A stretch of DNA of 64,000 nucleotides from an uncultured Dorea sp. (GTDB taxonomy: Bacteria > Bacillota > Clostridia > Lachnospirales > Lachnospiraceae), in NCBI GenBank assembly GCA_910580235.1, contig CAJTVU010000001.1:372001-436000 (forward strand), given 5' to 3'. Of the stretch, positions 8,095 through 16,318 are shown piece by piece. The position numbers and the translations under genes are program-made. Within the stretch, counting starts at the first letter, position 1. Each line of letters starts with the position of its first letter. The notes beneath the pieces are model-generated. The model saw nothing but the letters and a program-made list of their open reading frames with translations. It did no database searches and was not told the origin of the DNA.

Positions 8095-9108
8095 CTACTC
8101 TGTCCACGGCACGCCCATATGCTCTGTCTTGCTGTCCCTGAGCATCAGCTCGTTCACCGCCTCTTTCGGATCCTTGCCTTCAAAGAGTATTTCATTTACT
8201 TTATTAATAATCGGAAGTGATACGTCATACTTCTTGCCAAGCTTTACAGCCGCCTTCGTAGAATAGACTCCCTCCACGACCATCTTCACCTCGTCCATGG
8301 CCTCCTGCATCGTCTTGCCCTGTCCCATGAGGTAGCCCGCTTTACGGTTACGGCTGTGGACGCTGGCGCAAGTCACGATAAGATCGCCGATCCCTGTAAG
8401 CCCCGTGAAGCTCTCGAGCGCGCCTCCCATCTTCACGCCAAGCCTCGCGATCTCTGCGATCCCTCTTGTAATAAGAGCCGCTTTCGTATTGTCCCCATAC
8501 CCCATACCGTCCGCGATCCCTGCTGCCAGCGCGATCACATTCTTAAGGGATCCTCCCAGCTCCATGCCAAGACGGTCCGGGCTGATATATACGCGGAATA
8601 CATCGTTCATGAACATCTCCTGAAGATAGGAGGCCGTCTTTCTGGATCTGGCGCCGATCACCACTGTAGTAGGAAGCCCCCGGCCTACCTCCTCCGCATG
8701 GCTTGGCCCGGACAGAACCGCCACATCTGCCTGTGGGATCTCCTCCTCGATCTGCTGGGAGAGAGTCATAAGCGTCTCTTCCTCGATTCCCTTTGCCACG
8801 TCTACGATAATCTGTCCATCGACGACATACTGTTTCATATTCCGCGCCGTATTCCTTGTAAATGGAGACGGCACTGCCAGTACAAGGAAGTCCTTCCCCC
8901 TGACGCCCGCTTCCATCTCTGTCGTAAATTCCATATCCTCCGGTATCTTCACGCCCGGAAGCTTCGTCTTATGCTCCCGCTCGCCTGCGAGCATATCCAC
9001 TTCTTCCTGGCTGACAGACCACACTGTGACACGGTGGCCATTCTTGTGGAGCAAAAGCGCAAGGGCCGTCCCCCAGCTTCCCGCTCCCATAACTCCTACA
9101 TTTGCCAT
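8095..9108 (-). CDS. gpsA: Glycerol-3-phosphate dehydrogenase [NAD(P)+]
   Basis: 337 residues. Reduces dihydroxyacetone phosphate to sn-glycerol-3-phosphate, the start of phospholipid synthesis. The Rossmann motif GAGSWGTALA begins at residue 8; SGPSHAEEV and GSLKNVIALAAG with the catalytic Lys follow, and TRGIAEIARLG with GLTGIGDLIVTC mark the C-terminal domain. ATG at 9108 has AGGAGGG upstream. It follows plsY, which uses its product, by 15 bases. Confidence 0.98.
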   Translation of the reverse strand: MANVGVMGAGSWGTALALLLHKNGHRVTVWSVSQEEVDMLAGEREHKTKLPGVKIPEDMEFTTEMEAGVRGKDFLVLAVPSPFTRNTARNMKQYVVDGQIIVDVAKGIEEETLMTLSQQIEEEIPQADVAVLSGPSHAEEVGRGLPTTVVIGARSRKTASYLQEMFMNDVFRVYISPDRLGMELGGSLKNVIALAAGIADGMGYGDNTKAALITRGIAEIARLGVKMGGALESFTGLTGIGDLIVTCASVHSRNRKAGYLMGQGKTMQEAMDEVKMVVEGVYSTKAAVKLGKKYDVSLPIINKVNEILFEGKDPKEAVNELMLRDSKTEHMGVPWTE

Positions 9109-9123
9109 AATAAAAACCCTCCT

Positions 9124-9765
9124 TTACTTTTTTCCGAAGCTCAGCTTATTCTCCGTCCCGGACAGCAGCCTCTGTATATTTGCTTTGTGCTTATAAAATG
9201 CAGACACTATAAGAAGGGCTGCGACCGCGTACATCTCATAGAGCTCGGGAGCCTCCAATCCAAATCCCCCCATCTGCCCATACACGACGATTTCAATAAA
9301 ATAGATAACGACCACTGCCAAAGAGCCTACGGACACATAGCGAGTCGCCGCCACTATCCCCACAAATGCAAAAAGACAGATAAGAACCATCCATATATTC
9401 ACCGTACTTGCAAGGAGCCCGGCTGTGGCCGCGATCCCTTTCCCCCCTTTGAACCCGAGATAGAACGGGTAATTGTGCCCAAGCACCGCTCCCATGCCTG
9501 CATACATGGCAAGCACCGGCTGTATGTCCCCGTGGGATCTCCCAAATAGAAAAGACACGCACAGAACGGCAAAGATACATTTGAATGCATCCCCTAAAAA
9601 AGTGACCGCTCCTGCCTTCCACCCCAAAGTCCGAAGAGCGTTCGTCGTCCCCGCGTTGCCGCTCCCCTCCTTGCGGATATCCACATGATGAAGCCTTCCA
9701 TATATATACCCGGTCTGTAGAAGACCGAATGCATAGCCAATGATCACACATATGACACGTTCCAT
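9124..9765 (-). CDS. plsY: Acyl-phosphate:glycerol-3-phosphate acyltransferase
   Basis: 213 residues with several membrane helices. Transfers an acyl group from acyl-phosphate to glycerol-3-phosphate to make lysophosphatidate in the membrane. The PlsY motifs are visible: GSGNAGTTNALRTLG near residue 36 and GHNYPFYLGFKGGKGIA near residue 97. It lies between der and gpsA, so substrate-making and substrate-using enzymes are co-transcribed. Confidence 0.97.
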   Translation of the reverse strand: MERVICVIIGYAFGLLQTGYIYGRLHHVDIRKEGSGNAGTTNALRTLGWKAGAVTFLGDAFKCIFAVLCVSFLFGRSHGDIQPVLAMYAGMGAVLGHNYPFYLGFKGGKGIAATAGLLASTVNIWMVLICLFAFVGIVAATRYVSVGSLAVVVIYFIEIVVYGQMGGFGLEAPELYEMYAVAALLIVSAFYKHKANIQRLLSGTENKLSFGKK

Positions 9766-9791
9766 ACTCTTATGCCTGCTCCTTTTCTTTA

Positions 9792-11114
9792 TTACTTTTC
9801 CTTCCTCTCCCTCACAAGGAAGCGAAGAGGCGTGCCAGAGAAGCCGAATGCCTCCCTTATCTTATTTTCCAGATATCTCTGGTAAGAAAAATGCATCAGC
9901 TCCTTGTCGTTTACAAAGGCGACAAAGGTCGGCGGCTTCACCGACACCTGCGTCATATAATAGATCCGAAGACGTTTGCCCTTGTCTGACGGCGGCTGCT
10001 GCAAGGCGACCGCCTCCATGAGTATCTCATTGAGCACGCCCGTCGCAATACGGAGCGTCTGATTCTCAATCACTATATCGATCATATCATAGAGCTTGAA
10101 AAGACGCTGCCCCGTCACTGCTGAGACATACATGATCTGTGCATATGGCATAAAAGAAAGGATGCGCCGCACTTCGCTCTCATATTCCCGCATCGTCCTG
10201 TCATTCTTCTCGATCGCGTCCCATTTGTTCACGACAATGATGATGCCCTTGCCTCTCTCATGGGCGATACCGGCGATCTTTGCATCCTGCTCGGTCACTC
10301 CCTCTACCGCGTCGATCACGATCAGCACCACGTCCGCCCGCTCCACCGCCGTCACTGTGCGGATAATGCTGTACCGTTCCAGCTCCTCCTTAATCTTGTT
10401 CTTCCTTCGAAGCCCCGCTGTGTCAATGAAGACATATTCTTTCCCATTGTGCGATACATCCGTGTCGATCGCATCTCTGGTCGTCCCCGCAATATCAGAT
10501 ACGATCACCCGCTGCTCGCCCAGCAGCTTATTGATGATAGAAGACTTCCCTACGTTCGGCTTGCCTACGATGGCCACCCTCGGACGCTCATCTTCCTTGT
10601 CTTCCCCCGGCCCTTCCGGGAAATATCCGACTACGATGTCCAGCATATCCCCAATCCCCAGGCGGGACGCCGCCGAGATCGGGACCGGATCGCCGATCCC
10701 CAGATTATAGAACTCGTATACATCTGGCATAAATTTATCGAAATTATCTGTCTTATTGACCACCAATACGACCGGCTTCGCGCTTCTTCGGAGCATGTCC
10801 GCCACTTTCGAATCCGCGTCTACAAGCCCCTGGCGCACATCTGTAATGAAAATGATAACGTCCGCCGTGTCGATGGCGATCTGCGCCTGCTCCCGCATCT
10901 GGGAGAGGATGATGTCCTTGCTCTCAGGCTCGATGCCCCCCGTATCGATCAGTGTAAAATCTTTGTCCAGCCAGCTTACATCTGCATAGATCCTGTCTCT
11001 TGTAACGCCCGGCGTATCTTCCACGATGGATATCTTCCCGCCCGCCAGCACATTGAACAGCGTAGACTTGCCCACGTTCGGCCTGCCCACGATCGCTACT
11101 ACCGGTTTGCTCAT
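9792..11114 (-). CDS. der: Ribosome assembly GTPase Der (EngA)
   Basis: 440 residues with two GTPase domains in tandem: GRPNVGKSTLFN at residue 10 with DTPG and NKTD, and GKPNVGKSSIIN near residue 184 with DTAG and NKWD, then a C-terminal KH-like domain. Der acts late in 50S subunit assembly. The ATG at 11114 has AGGAG upstream. A family B palindrome stands 21 bases before the start codon. Confidence 0.98.
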   Translation of the reverse strand: MSKPVVAIVGRPNVGKSTLFNVLAGGKISIVEDTPGVTRDRIYADVSWLDKDFTLIDTGGIEPESKDIILSQMREQAQIAIDTADVIIFITDVRQGLVDADSKVADMLRRSAKPVVLVVNKTDNFDKFMPDVYEFYNLGIGDPVPISAASRLGIGDMLDIVVGYFPEGPGEDKEDERPRVAIVGKPNVGKSSIINKLLGEQRVIVSDIAGTTRDAIDTDVSHNGKEYVFIDTAGLRRKNKIKEELERYSIIRTVTAVERADVVLIVIDAVEGVTEQDAKIAGIAHERGKGIIIVVNKWDAIEKNDRTMREYESEVRRILSFMPYAQIMYVSAVTGQRLFKLYDMIDIVIENQTLRIATGVLNEILMEAVALQQPPSDKGKRLRIYYMTQVSVKPPTFVAFVNDKELMHFSYQRYLENKIREAFGFSGTPLRFLVRERKEK

Positions 11115-11135
11115 ATAAATTCTCCTATTCTATCG

Positions 11136-11159
11136 TACCCTCAGTGTACACTGAGGGTA
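11136..11159. repeat. Family B palindrome (both arms) upstream of der
   Basis: A perfect 24-bp palindrome made of TACCCTCAGTGT and its reverse complement. It fills most of the 54-base gap between the DUF512 gene and der. The single-arm form recurs at six other places, mostly just upstream of start codons. Confidence 0.88.
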
Positions 11160-11168
11160 TCAGGCTTT

Positions 11169-12479
11169 TTAGCCTTTAATAACTGCATTTATAAAATCTT
11201 GTCCACTTGATTTTACAATATCTGCCTTTACTTGTAAAGTTTCCATCAGTCTGCCAAGCGTGACGTCGTCCAGGAACACGTCCTCCTCGCTCCGGAACAT
11301 ATTGCACGGAAGAAGCAGCCGCTCTCCCAGAGGCTTATCTTTTAGCTGCCGCATCAGATCTTGCCCTGTGATCAGCCCCGACACTGTGATCTGCTCTCCA
11401 AAGAACTCATTTTTAATCGGATAGACATGTATCACAGTACCCGGATATTTCTTCTGGAGCATGTCCGCCATATCCCGGATATACGGATATGCCAGAAGCC
11501 CCGTCGCCACAGACACTTCCCTTGAGGCGCCATCGCCCTCTGCCTCCTCATATGCCCCCTCGAACTCATCGTGGAGGAGCCTGAGCATACCCACGCCGTT
11601 CTCAAGCTGGAGATAGCCGTCATACCGCTCTGCTTCGGGGACTTCCTCCCCCGCCAGTATATACCACTCGTCGCCTCCGTGGATAAAATGGATGCCATGC
11701 TGCTCATACAGCCTTTCTTGCCAGGCGTGGATCGTGCTTAGTACTTGCTTTGCCTCTTCTTTCTTAAAAGGGGCGAGAGGCTCAAGCCCCTCTCTGTACT
11801 TCGTAAGCCCCACAGGGACTACAGATACGCTCCGAAGACAGGGGATATATCTCGTCAGCTCCCGGATGCTGTAGTCCAGCTCCTCTCCATCGTTGAACCC
11901 TTTGCAGAGCACGATCTGCCCGTTCATCTCAACACCACCCTCATAGAGCCTGTCTACTTTCAAAAGAGCCTCTCCTGCAAAGCGGTTATGGAGCATCTCG
12001 CACCGCAGGCGGGGATTCATCGTATGAAAAGAAATGTTGATTGGCTCCAGATGATAGCGGATGATCCGATCAATATCGTGATCACTCATATTGGTAAGCG
12101 TCACGTAGTTCCCCTGCAGGAATGAAAGCCTGGAGTCATCGTCTTTGAAGTATAAGGTGTCCCTCATCCCTTTCGGCATCTGGTCAATGAAGCAGAAAAT
12201 GCATTTGTTCCTGCAAGAACGGTACTCATCCATCAGCCCCTGTTCGAACACGATCCCCAGATCGTCCTCATAATCTTTTTCTATCTCCAGCTCCCACTGC
12301 TCCCCGTCCGGCTTCTCAATCAGCAGCGTAAGCTCCTCATCATTAACATAAAAATGATAGTCAAATACATCCTCTATCTCTGTGTCATTTATCGCCAGCA
12401 GCCTGTCCCCCGGCTCGATCCCCAGCTCGTCCGCGATGCTGCCTGCCTCGATCTCTTTAATCAAATGTCCATAAGCCAT
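11169..12479 (-). CDS. DUF512 PDZ / radical-SAM-like protein
   Basis: 436 residues. A PDZ-like domain (about residues 1-70, including IEAGSIADELGIEPGDRLL) precedes a radical-SAM-like core with the cluster motif CRNKCIFCFID near residue 90 (CxxxCxxC), then the DUF512 C-terminal domain. The family is widespread in Clostridia, often beside der, and its reaction is not established. ATG at 12479 is preferred over TTG at 12485 because AAAGGAG is 9 bases upstream of it. A short hairpin (AAAGGCTAAAAAGCCT) overlaps the stop codon. Confidence 0.9.
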   Translation of the reverse strand: MAYGHLIKEIEAGSIADELGIEPGDRLLAINDTEIEDVFDYHFYVNDEELTLLIEKPDGEQWELEIEKDYEDDLGIVFEQGLMDEYRSCRNKCIFCFIDQMPKGMRDTLYFKDDDSRLSFLQGNYVTLTNMSDHDIDRIIRYHLEPINISFHTMNPRLRCEMLHNRFAGEALLKVDRLYEGGVEMNGQIVLCKGFNDGEELDYSIRELTRYIPCLRSVSVVPVGLTKYREGLEPLAPFKKEEAKQVLSTIHAWQERLYEQHGIHFIHGGDEWYILAGEEVPEAERYDGYLQLENGVGMLRLLHDEFEGAYEEAEGDGASREVSVATGLLAYPYIRDMADMLQKKYPGTVIHVYPIKNEFFGEQITVSGLITGQDLMRQLKDKPLGERLLLPCNMFRSEEDVFLDDVTLGRLMETLQVKADIVKSSGQDFINAVIKG

Positions 12480-12520
12480 TTCCAACCGCTCCTTTATCCG
12501 TATGAGTATATCATATCTTT

Positions 12521-12538
12521 CCCCCAGTGTACAGGGGG
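12521..12538. repeat. Family B/C hybrid motif upstream of the DUF512 gene
   Basis: CCCCCAGTGTACAGGGGG, followed by GACGTACGG. The centre is the family B core and the right side resembles the opening of family C (GGGGACGTACG). In DUF512-gene sense it reads TGTACACTGGGGG, 41 bases before the start codon. Confidence 0.6.
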
Positions 12539-12572
12539 ACGTACGGTCAGAAAAGAAGCAAGCTTTCTGTCA

Positions 12573-12601
12573 TTGACCTTGTCCCTGAAAAAACGTATAA
12601 T
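12573..12601 (+). promoter_or_regulatory. Sigma-A promoter of prs
   Basis: TTGACC (12573-12578) and TATAAT (12596-12601) stand exactly 17 bases apart, a near-consensus promoter. Transcription would start near 12608, leaving a leader of about 185 bases that holds a long-range stem. Confidence 0.8.
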
Positions 12602-12633
12602 AAAGACATATGAACATTGTGAACATATCCCTT

Positions 12634-12768
12634 AATGTATTACATGATGTTGGGGGCAAAAGCAGTTTTTCAAAACTGGTATTGGTAAATTGCATAAAAG
12701 GAATACAATTTATGCGATCTTCCGGGTACGATTCAAAAAATCTCCTTTGATCCCAACATCATTACATT
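12634..12768 (+). ncRNA. Candidate structured leader RNA of prs
   Basis: An outer helix pairs 12634-12654 with 12752-12768: AATGTA and ATGATGTTGGG match completely, with a 4-base bulge. Inside are at least two hairpins: CAGTTTT/AAAACTG (12663-12678) and GCATAAA/TTTATGC (12692-12715). The layout, a closing stem over a multibranched core between promoter and start codon, resembles a cis-acting regulatory RNA. I could not match it to a riboswitch class: PRPP/ykkC, purine and T-box signatures are not seen. No terminator follows it. It could also be a non-regulatory fold. Confidence 0.5.
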
Positions 12769-12793
12769 GACTTGTTAAGAACAGGAGACGATT

Positions 12794-13972
12794 ATGCCAA
12801 ATATCAGACTAATGGAAGAGGCTCTTCCCATCGCCCCGCTCAAGATAGCCGCTCTTGAGAGCTGCAGCGAGCTGGGCAAGAACGTAAATAAGTACATCGT
12901 CGGATTCCGTCAGGACACATTGAAAGAATCCCTCACTTCCCCTCTCTATTCCAGCTATCAGCTTGACAATTACCTGATCGACTGCAAGTGCCCACGTTTC
13001 GGCACCGGAGAGTCAAAGGGGATTATCAAAGAGAGCATCCGAGGAAAGGACTTGTTCATCATGGTAGATGTATGCAACTACAGCCTCTCTTATGCAATGA
13101 ACGGGCACACGAACCATATGTCTCCAGACGACCACTACCAGGATCTTAAGCGCATCATATCCGCCTCTACAGGCAAAGCGCACCGTATTAATGTAATCAT
13201 GCCTTTCCTGTACGAGAGCCGCCAGCACAAGCGCACGAACAGGGAATCTCTGGACTGTGCGCTGGCGCTCCAGGAGCTGGCCGATATGGGTGTCACCAAC
13301 ATCATAACATTTGACGCCCACGATCCGAGAGTCCAGAATTCCATCCCATTGCACGGATTTGATAATTTCTCCCCGTCCTATCAGTTCATGAAAGCGCTGC
13401 TGCGCGCAGAGCCAGAACTGGCTGTGGATAAAGATCACCTAATGATCGTAAGCCCAGATGAGGGCGCTATGCACCGCGCCGTCTATTTCTCCAACGTCCT
13501 CGGGATCGACATGGGCATGTTCTATAAACGGCGGGACTACTCTACGATCGTAGGCGGTAAGAATCCGATCGTCGCCCACGAGTTCCTTGGCCCGGACCTG
13601 CACGGAAAGAATGTGATCATTGTTGACGATATGATCTCCTCCGGGGGGAGCATGCTGGACGTGGCAAAACAAATGAAAGAGCGAGGAGCCTCAAAAGTGT
13701 TCGTATGCACTACGTTCGGGCTGTTCACCGACGGCTTCGGCGAATTTGATCAATACTATGCGAACGGATATATTGACCGGGTGATCACGACGAACCTCAC
13801 ATATCTCCCGCCCGAGGCAAAAGAAAAACCCTACTTCGCCATCGCCGATATGAGCAAATTCATCGCCCTGATCATCGACTCCTGTAATCATGACATTACC
13901 ATGAGCCATGTCCTCGATCCGACTGACAAGATCCATAAGCTTCTCGAAAAGCACCGGACAGGAAGGAGCTAA
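12794..13972 (+). CDS. prs: Ribose-phosphate pyrophosphokinase, long clostridial form
   Basis: 392 residues against about 315 for standard Prs. Makes PRPP from ribose-5-phosphate and ATP for purine, pyrimidine, NAD, His and Trp synthesis. The PRPP-binding loop reads VIIVDDMISSGGSML near residue 275; the catalytic-flap region (MPFLYESRQHKRTNRES, near 136) and TFDAHDPRVQ near 175 are diverged from the usual DLHAxQIQGFF. The fold runs to the C-terminus with a helical tail. ACAGGAGACG precedes the ATG. Being an essential supply enzyme with its own strong promoter and a structured leader, it may be controlled at RNA level. Confidence 0.93.
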   Translation: MPNIRLMEEALPIAPLKIAALESCSELGKNVNKYIVGFRQDTLKESLTSPLYSSYQLDNYLIDCKCPRFGTGESKGIIKESIRGKDLFIMVDVCNYSLSYAMNGHTNHMSPDDHYQDLKRIISASTGKAHRINVIMPFLYESRQHKRTNRESLDCALALQELADMGVTNIITFDAHDPRVQNSIPLHGFDNFSPSYQFMKALLRAEPELAVDKDHLMIVSPDEGAMHRAVYFSNVLGIDMGMFYKRRDYSTIVGGKNPIVAHEFLGPDLHGKNVIIVDDMISSGGSMLDVAKQMKERGASKVFVCTTFGLFTDGFGEFDQYYANGYIDRVITTNLTYLPPEAKEKPYFAIADMSKFIALIIDSCNHDITMSHVLDPTDKIHKLLEKHRTGRS

Positions 13973-13974
13973 TA

Positions 13975-14031
13975 GGGGACACCCCTTTTGTCGAAAGGGG
14001 ACGTACGCTTTTGCAAAAAGCGTACGTCCCC
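13975..14031. repeat. Family C palindrome, copy 1 (prs / serA junction)
   Basis: A 35-bp palindrome at 13997-14031 with arms GGGGACGTACGCTTTT is preceded by GGGGACACCCC and a small CCCCTTT/GAAAGGGG hairpin. On the plus strand it is followed by TGTTATTTTTTT, so it should terminate prs. It is the only sequence between the convergent genes prs and serA. Confidence 0.9.
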
Positions 14032-14045
14032 TGTTATTTTTTTAA

Positions 14046-15209
14046 CTATCGTATAACGCGCACCCGCAGTACTTCTTTGACTCTTTTCAGGTCTTCGACG
14101 ACTTGATCGGACACTTCGGAATCGATGTCGATCATCGTATAAGCGTAGCTGCCTTTGCTTTTATTTGTAAGGTCTGCGATATTCATATTATCATCTGCCA
14201 GGATCTTACTGAATTGCCCGATCATATTCGGGACATTATGGTGGAGCAGCAGGAGCCTTGTATTGTCTCCTCTTCTTCCCATATCGCAGTTAGGATAATT
14301 GACGGAATTATGGATATTCCCATTCTCCAGATAATCCCGGATCTCTCTTACCGCCATCTTCGCACAATTATCTTCCGACTCTTCCGTAGACGCGCCCAGA
14401 TGGGGGATAACGATGGCTCCTTTCACCCCTGCGATCACCTGCGTAGGGAAATCTGTCACATAATGTTTTACTTTCCCGGACACAAGAGCGTCGATCATGG
14501 CCTCTTCGTCGACCAGGACGTCCCTTGCGAAATTCAGCACTACCACGCCGTCTTTCATCAGGCTGACAGCATCCTTGTCAATCATATCCTTCGTACTGTC
14601 CATAGCCGGGACATGCACCGTAATATAATCGCATTCACGGTACACTTCGTCTACAGACCGCGCATGGCGGATGCTTCTTGACAGCCTCCACGCAGAATCT
14701 ACCGACACATAAGGATCGTAGCCATACACATCCATGCCGAGGTGGGTGGCTGCGTTCGCCACCAGCACGCCGATAGCCCCAAGGCCGATAACGCCCAGCT
14801 TCTTTCCTTCCAGCTCGCACCCTGCAAATGCTTTCTTCGCTTTCTCTGCGTCTTTGGCAATATTGCCGTCCTCCTCGTTCTCCTGTACCCAGTTAATGCC
14901 CCCGATGATATCCCGGGACGCAAGGAGCATTCCGGCGATTACCAGCTCCTTTACGCCGTTCGCATTGGCTCCCGGCGTGTTAAATACGACGATCCCCTCC
15001 TCCGCACATTTATCAAGAGGGATATTGTTCACTCCAGCTCCTGCTCTTCCAATCGCCTTTAGCTCTTCTCCGAACTCCATATCGTGCATCCCGGCGCTCC
15101 TTACAAGAATGGCGTCGGCCTTTTCCGGCGAGCCGACCGGAACGTAATCTTCTGTAAATTTCTCAAGCCCTACTTCGGAGATCGGATTTAAACAATGATA
15201 TTTGTACAT
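14046..15209 (-). CDS. serA: D-3-phosphoglycerate dehydrogenase
   Basis: 387 residues. First committed step of serine synthesis: 3-phosphoglycerate to 3-phosphohydroxypyruvate with NAD+. It has the 2-hydroxyacid dehydrogenase layout, with GLGAIGVLVAN as the NAD-binding loop (near residue 144), catalytic Arg in NFARDVLVDE, Glu and His (VIPHLGASTEES), and a C-terminal ACT domain from about residue 315 that could sense serine. It starts 2 bases after serC and ends the run leuB-ilvD-ilvB-serC-serA. Confidence 0.95.
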   Translation of the reverse strand: MYKYHCLNPISEVGLEKFTEDYVPVGSPEKADAILVRSAGMHDMEFGEELKAIGRAGAGVNNIPLDKCAEEGIVVFNTPGANANGVKELVIAGMLLASRDIIGGINWVQENEEDGNIAKDAEKAKKAFAGCELEGKKLGVIGLGAIGVLVANAATHLGMDVYGYDPYVSVDSAWRLSRSIRHARSVDEVYRECDYITVHVPAMDSTKDMIDKDAVSLMKDGVVVLNFARDVLVDEEAMIDALVSGKVKHYVTDFPTQVIAGVKGAIVIPHLGASTEESEDNCAKMAVREIRDYLENGNIHNSVNYPNCDMGRRGDNTRLLLLHHNVPNMIGQFSKILADDNMNIADLTNKSKGSYAYTMIDIDSEVSDQVVEDLKRVKEVLRVRVIR

Positions 15210-15211
15210 GA

Positions 15212-16294
15212 TTACAGATTCTCCTCCTCGAATTTCCTCATAAATGCAACAAGCGCTTCCACGCCCGCCACAGGCATGGCATTGTAGATGCTTGCCCTCA
15301 TGCCGCCTACGCTCCTGTGGCCTTTCAGGCTTTCCAGGCCCGCCTCTTTCGCCTCTTTTACAAATTTCGCATCAAGGCTTTCATCGCCTGTCACAAACGT
15401 CACATTCATCACAGAGCGGTCTTTCGGATCTACAGTGGATCTGAACATCTTGCTCTCATCCAGATAATCGTAGAGGATCTTCGCTTTCTTCTCATTGTGC
15501 TCCTTCATAGCTGCAAGCCCGCCCTGCCTTTTCAGCCACCGGAACACTTTGCCGCACATATAGATGCTGTACGCCGGCGGCGTATTGTAGAGAGAGCCTG
15601 CGTCGGCATGTATCTTATAAGTCAGCATAGTCGGCGTGCCTGCCAGCACATCTTCACGGATCAGATCTTCACGGATAATGACGATCGCCATGCCCGCAGG
15701 CCCCACATTCTTCTGTACGCCTCCATAGATAAGGCCGTACTTCTCCACGTCTACAGGCTCCGATAAGAAGCAGGAAGACACGTCCGCAACAAGGGGCTTC
15801 CCTTTTGTATTAGGAAGCTCTTTGAACTTCGTCCCGTAAATCGTATTGTTCTCACAAATATACACATAGTCTGCATCCTCGGATATAGGCAGATCAGAGC
15901 AATCCGGGATATAAGAGAACGTCTTATCCTCAGAGGACGCCACAACGTGGATCTTCCCGTACTTCTGCGCTTCTTTGCAGGCTTTCTTCGCAAATTGCCC
16001 GGTAACGATATAATCTGCCACTCCATTCTTCATAAGGTTCATGGGGATCATGGCAAACTGCGTAGACGCGCCCCCCTGAAGGAACAATACTTTGTAATTG
16101 TCCGGGATGCCCATAAGCTCCCGGATATCCGCCTCCGCCGTCTCAAGGATCTCCTGGAATGGTTTTGAGCGGTGGCTCATTTCCATTACGGACATCCCTG
16201 TTCCCTTATAATCTGTCATCTCTTCTGCTGCTTCTCTTAGGACTTCCTCCGGCAAGACCGCCGGCCCTGCTGAAAAATTATACACTCTGCTCAT
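15212..16294 (-). CDS. serC: Phosphoserine aminotransferase
   Basis: 360 residues. Converts 3-phosphohydroxypyruvate and glutamate to phosphoserine, using PLP. The N-terminus YNFSAGPAVLPEEVL and the PLP lysine in GVQKNVGPAGM (near residue 200) are typical; HRSVGGMRASIYNA is the conserved late motif. ATG at 16294 gives GGAGG a 7-base spacing, against 1 base for the ATG at 16300. It sits directly upstream of serA, so the first two serine-pathway enzymes are coupled; no serB was seen. Confidence 0.96.
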   Translation of the reverse strand: MSRVYNFSAGPAVLPEEVLREAAEEMTDYKGTGMSVMEMSHRSKPFQEILETAEADIRELMGIPDNYKVLFLQGGASTQFAMIPMNLMKNGVADYIVTGQFAKKACKEAQKYGKIHVVASSEDKTFSYIPDCSDLPISEDADYVYICENNTIYGTKFKELPNTKGKPLVADVSSCFLSEPVDVEKYGLIYGGVQKNVGPAGMAIVIIREDLIREDVLAGTPTMLTYKIHADAGSLYNTPPAYSIYMCGKVFRWLKRQGGLAAMKEHNEKKAKILYDYLDESKMFRSTVDPKDRSVMNVTFVTGDESLDAKFVKEAKEAGLESLKGHRSVGGMRASIYNAMPVAGVEALVAFMRKFEEENL

Positions 16295-16318
16295 CTTCAT
16301 TCCTCCGCTTCAAGTCTT

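Noticed and set aside
12634..12768. PRPP riboswitch upstream of prs
   Set aside because: The conserved ykkC-type core sequences were not found; kept only as an unassigned structured candidate.
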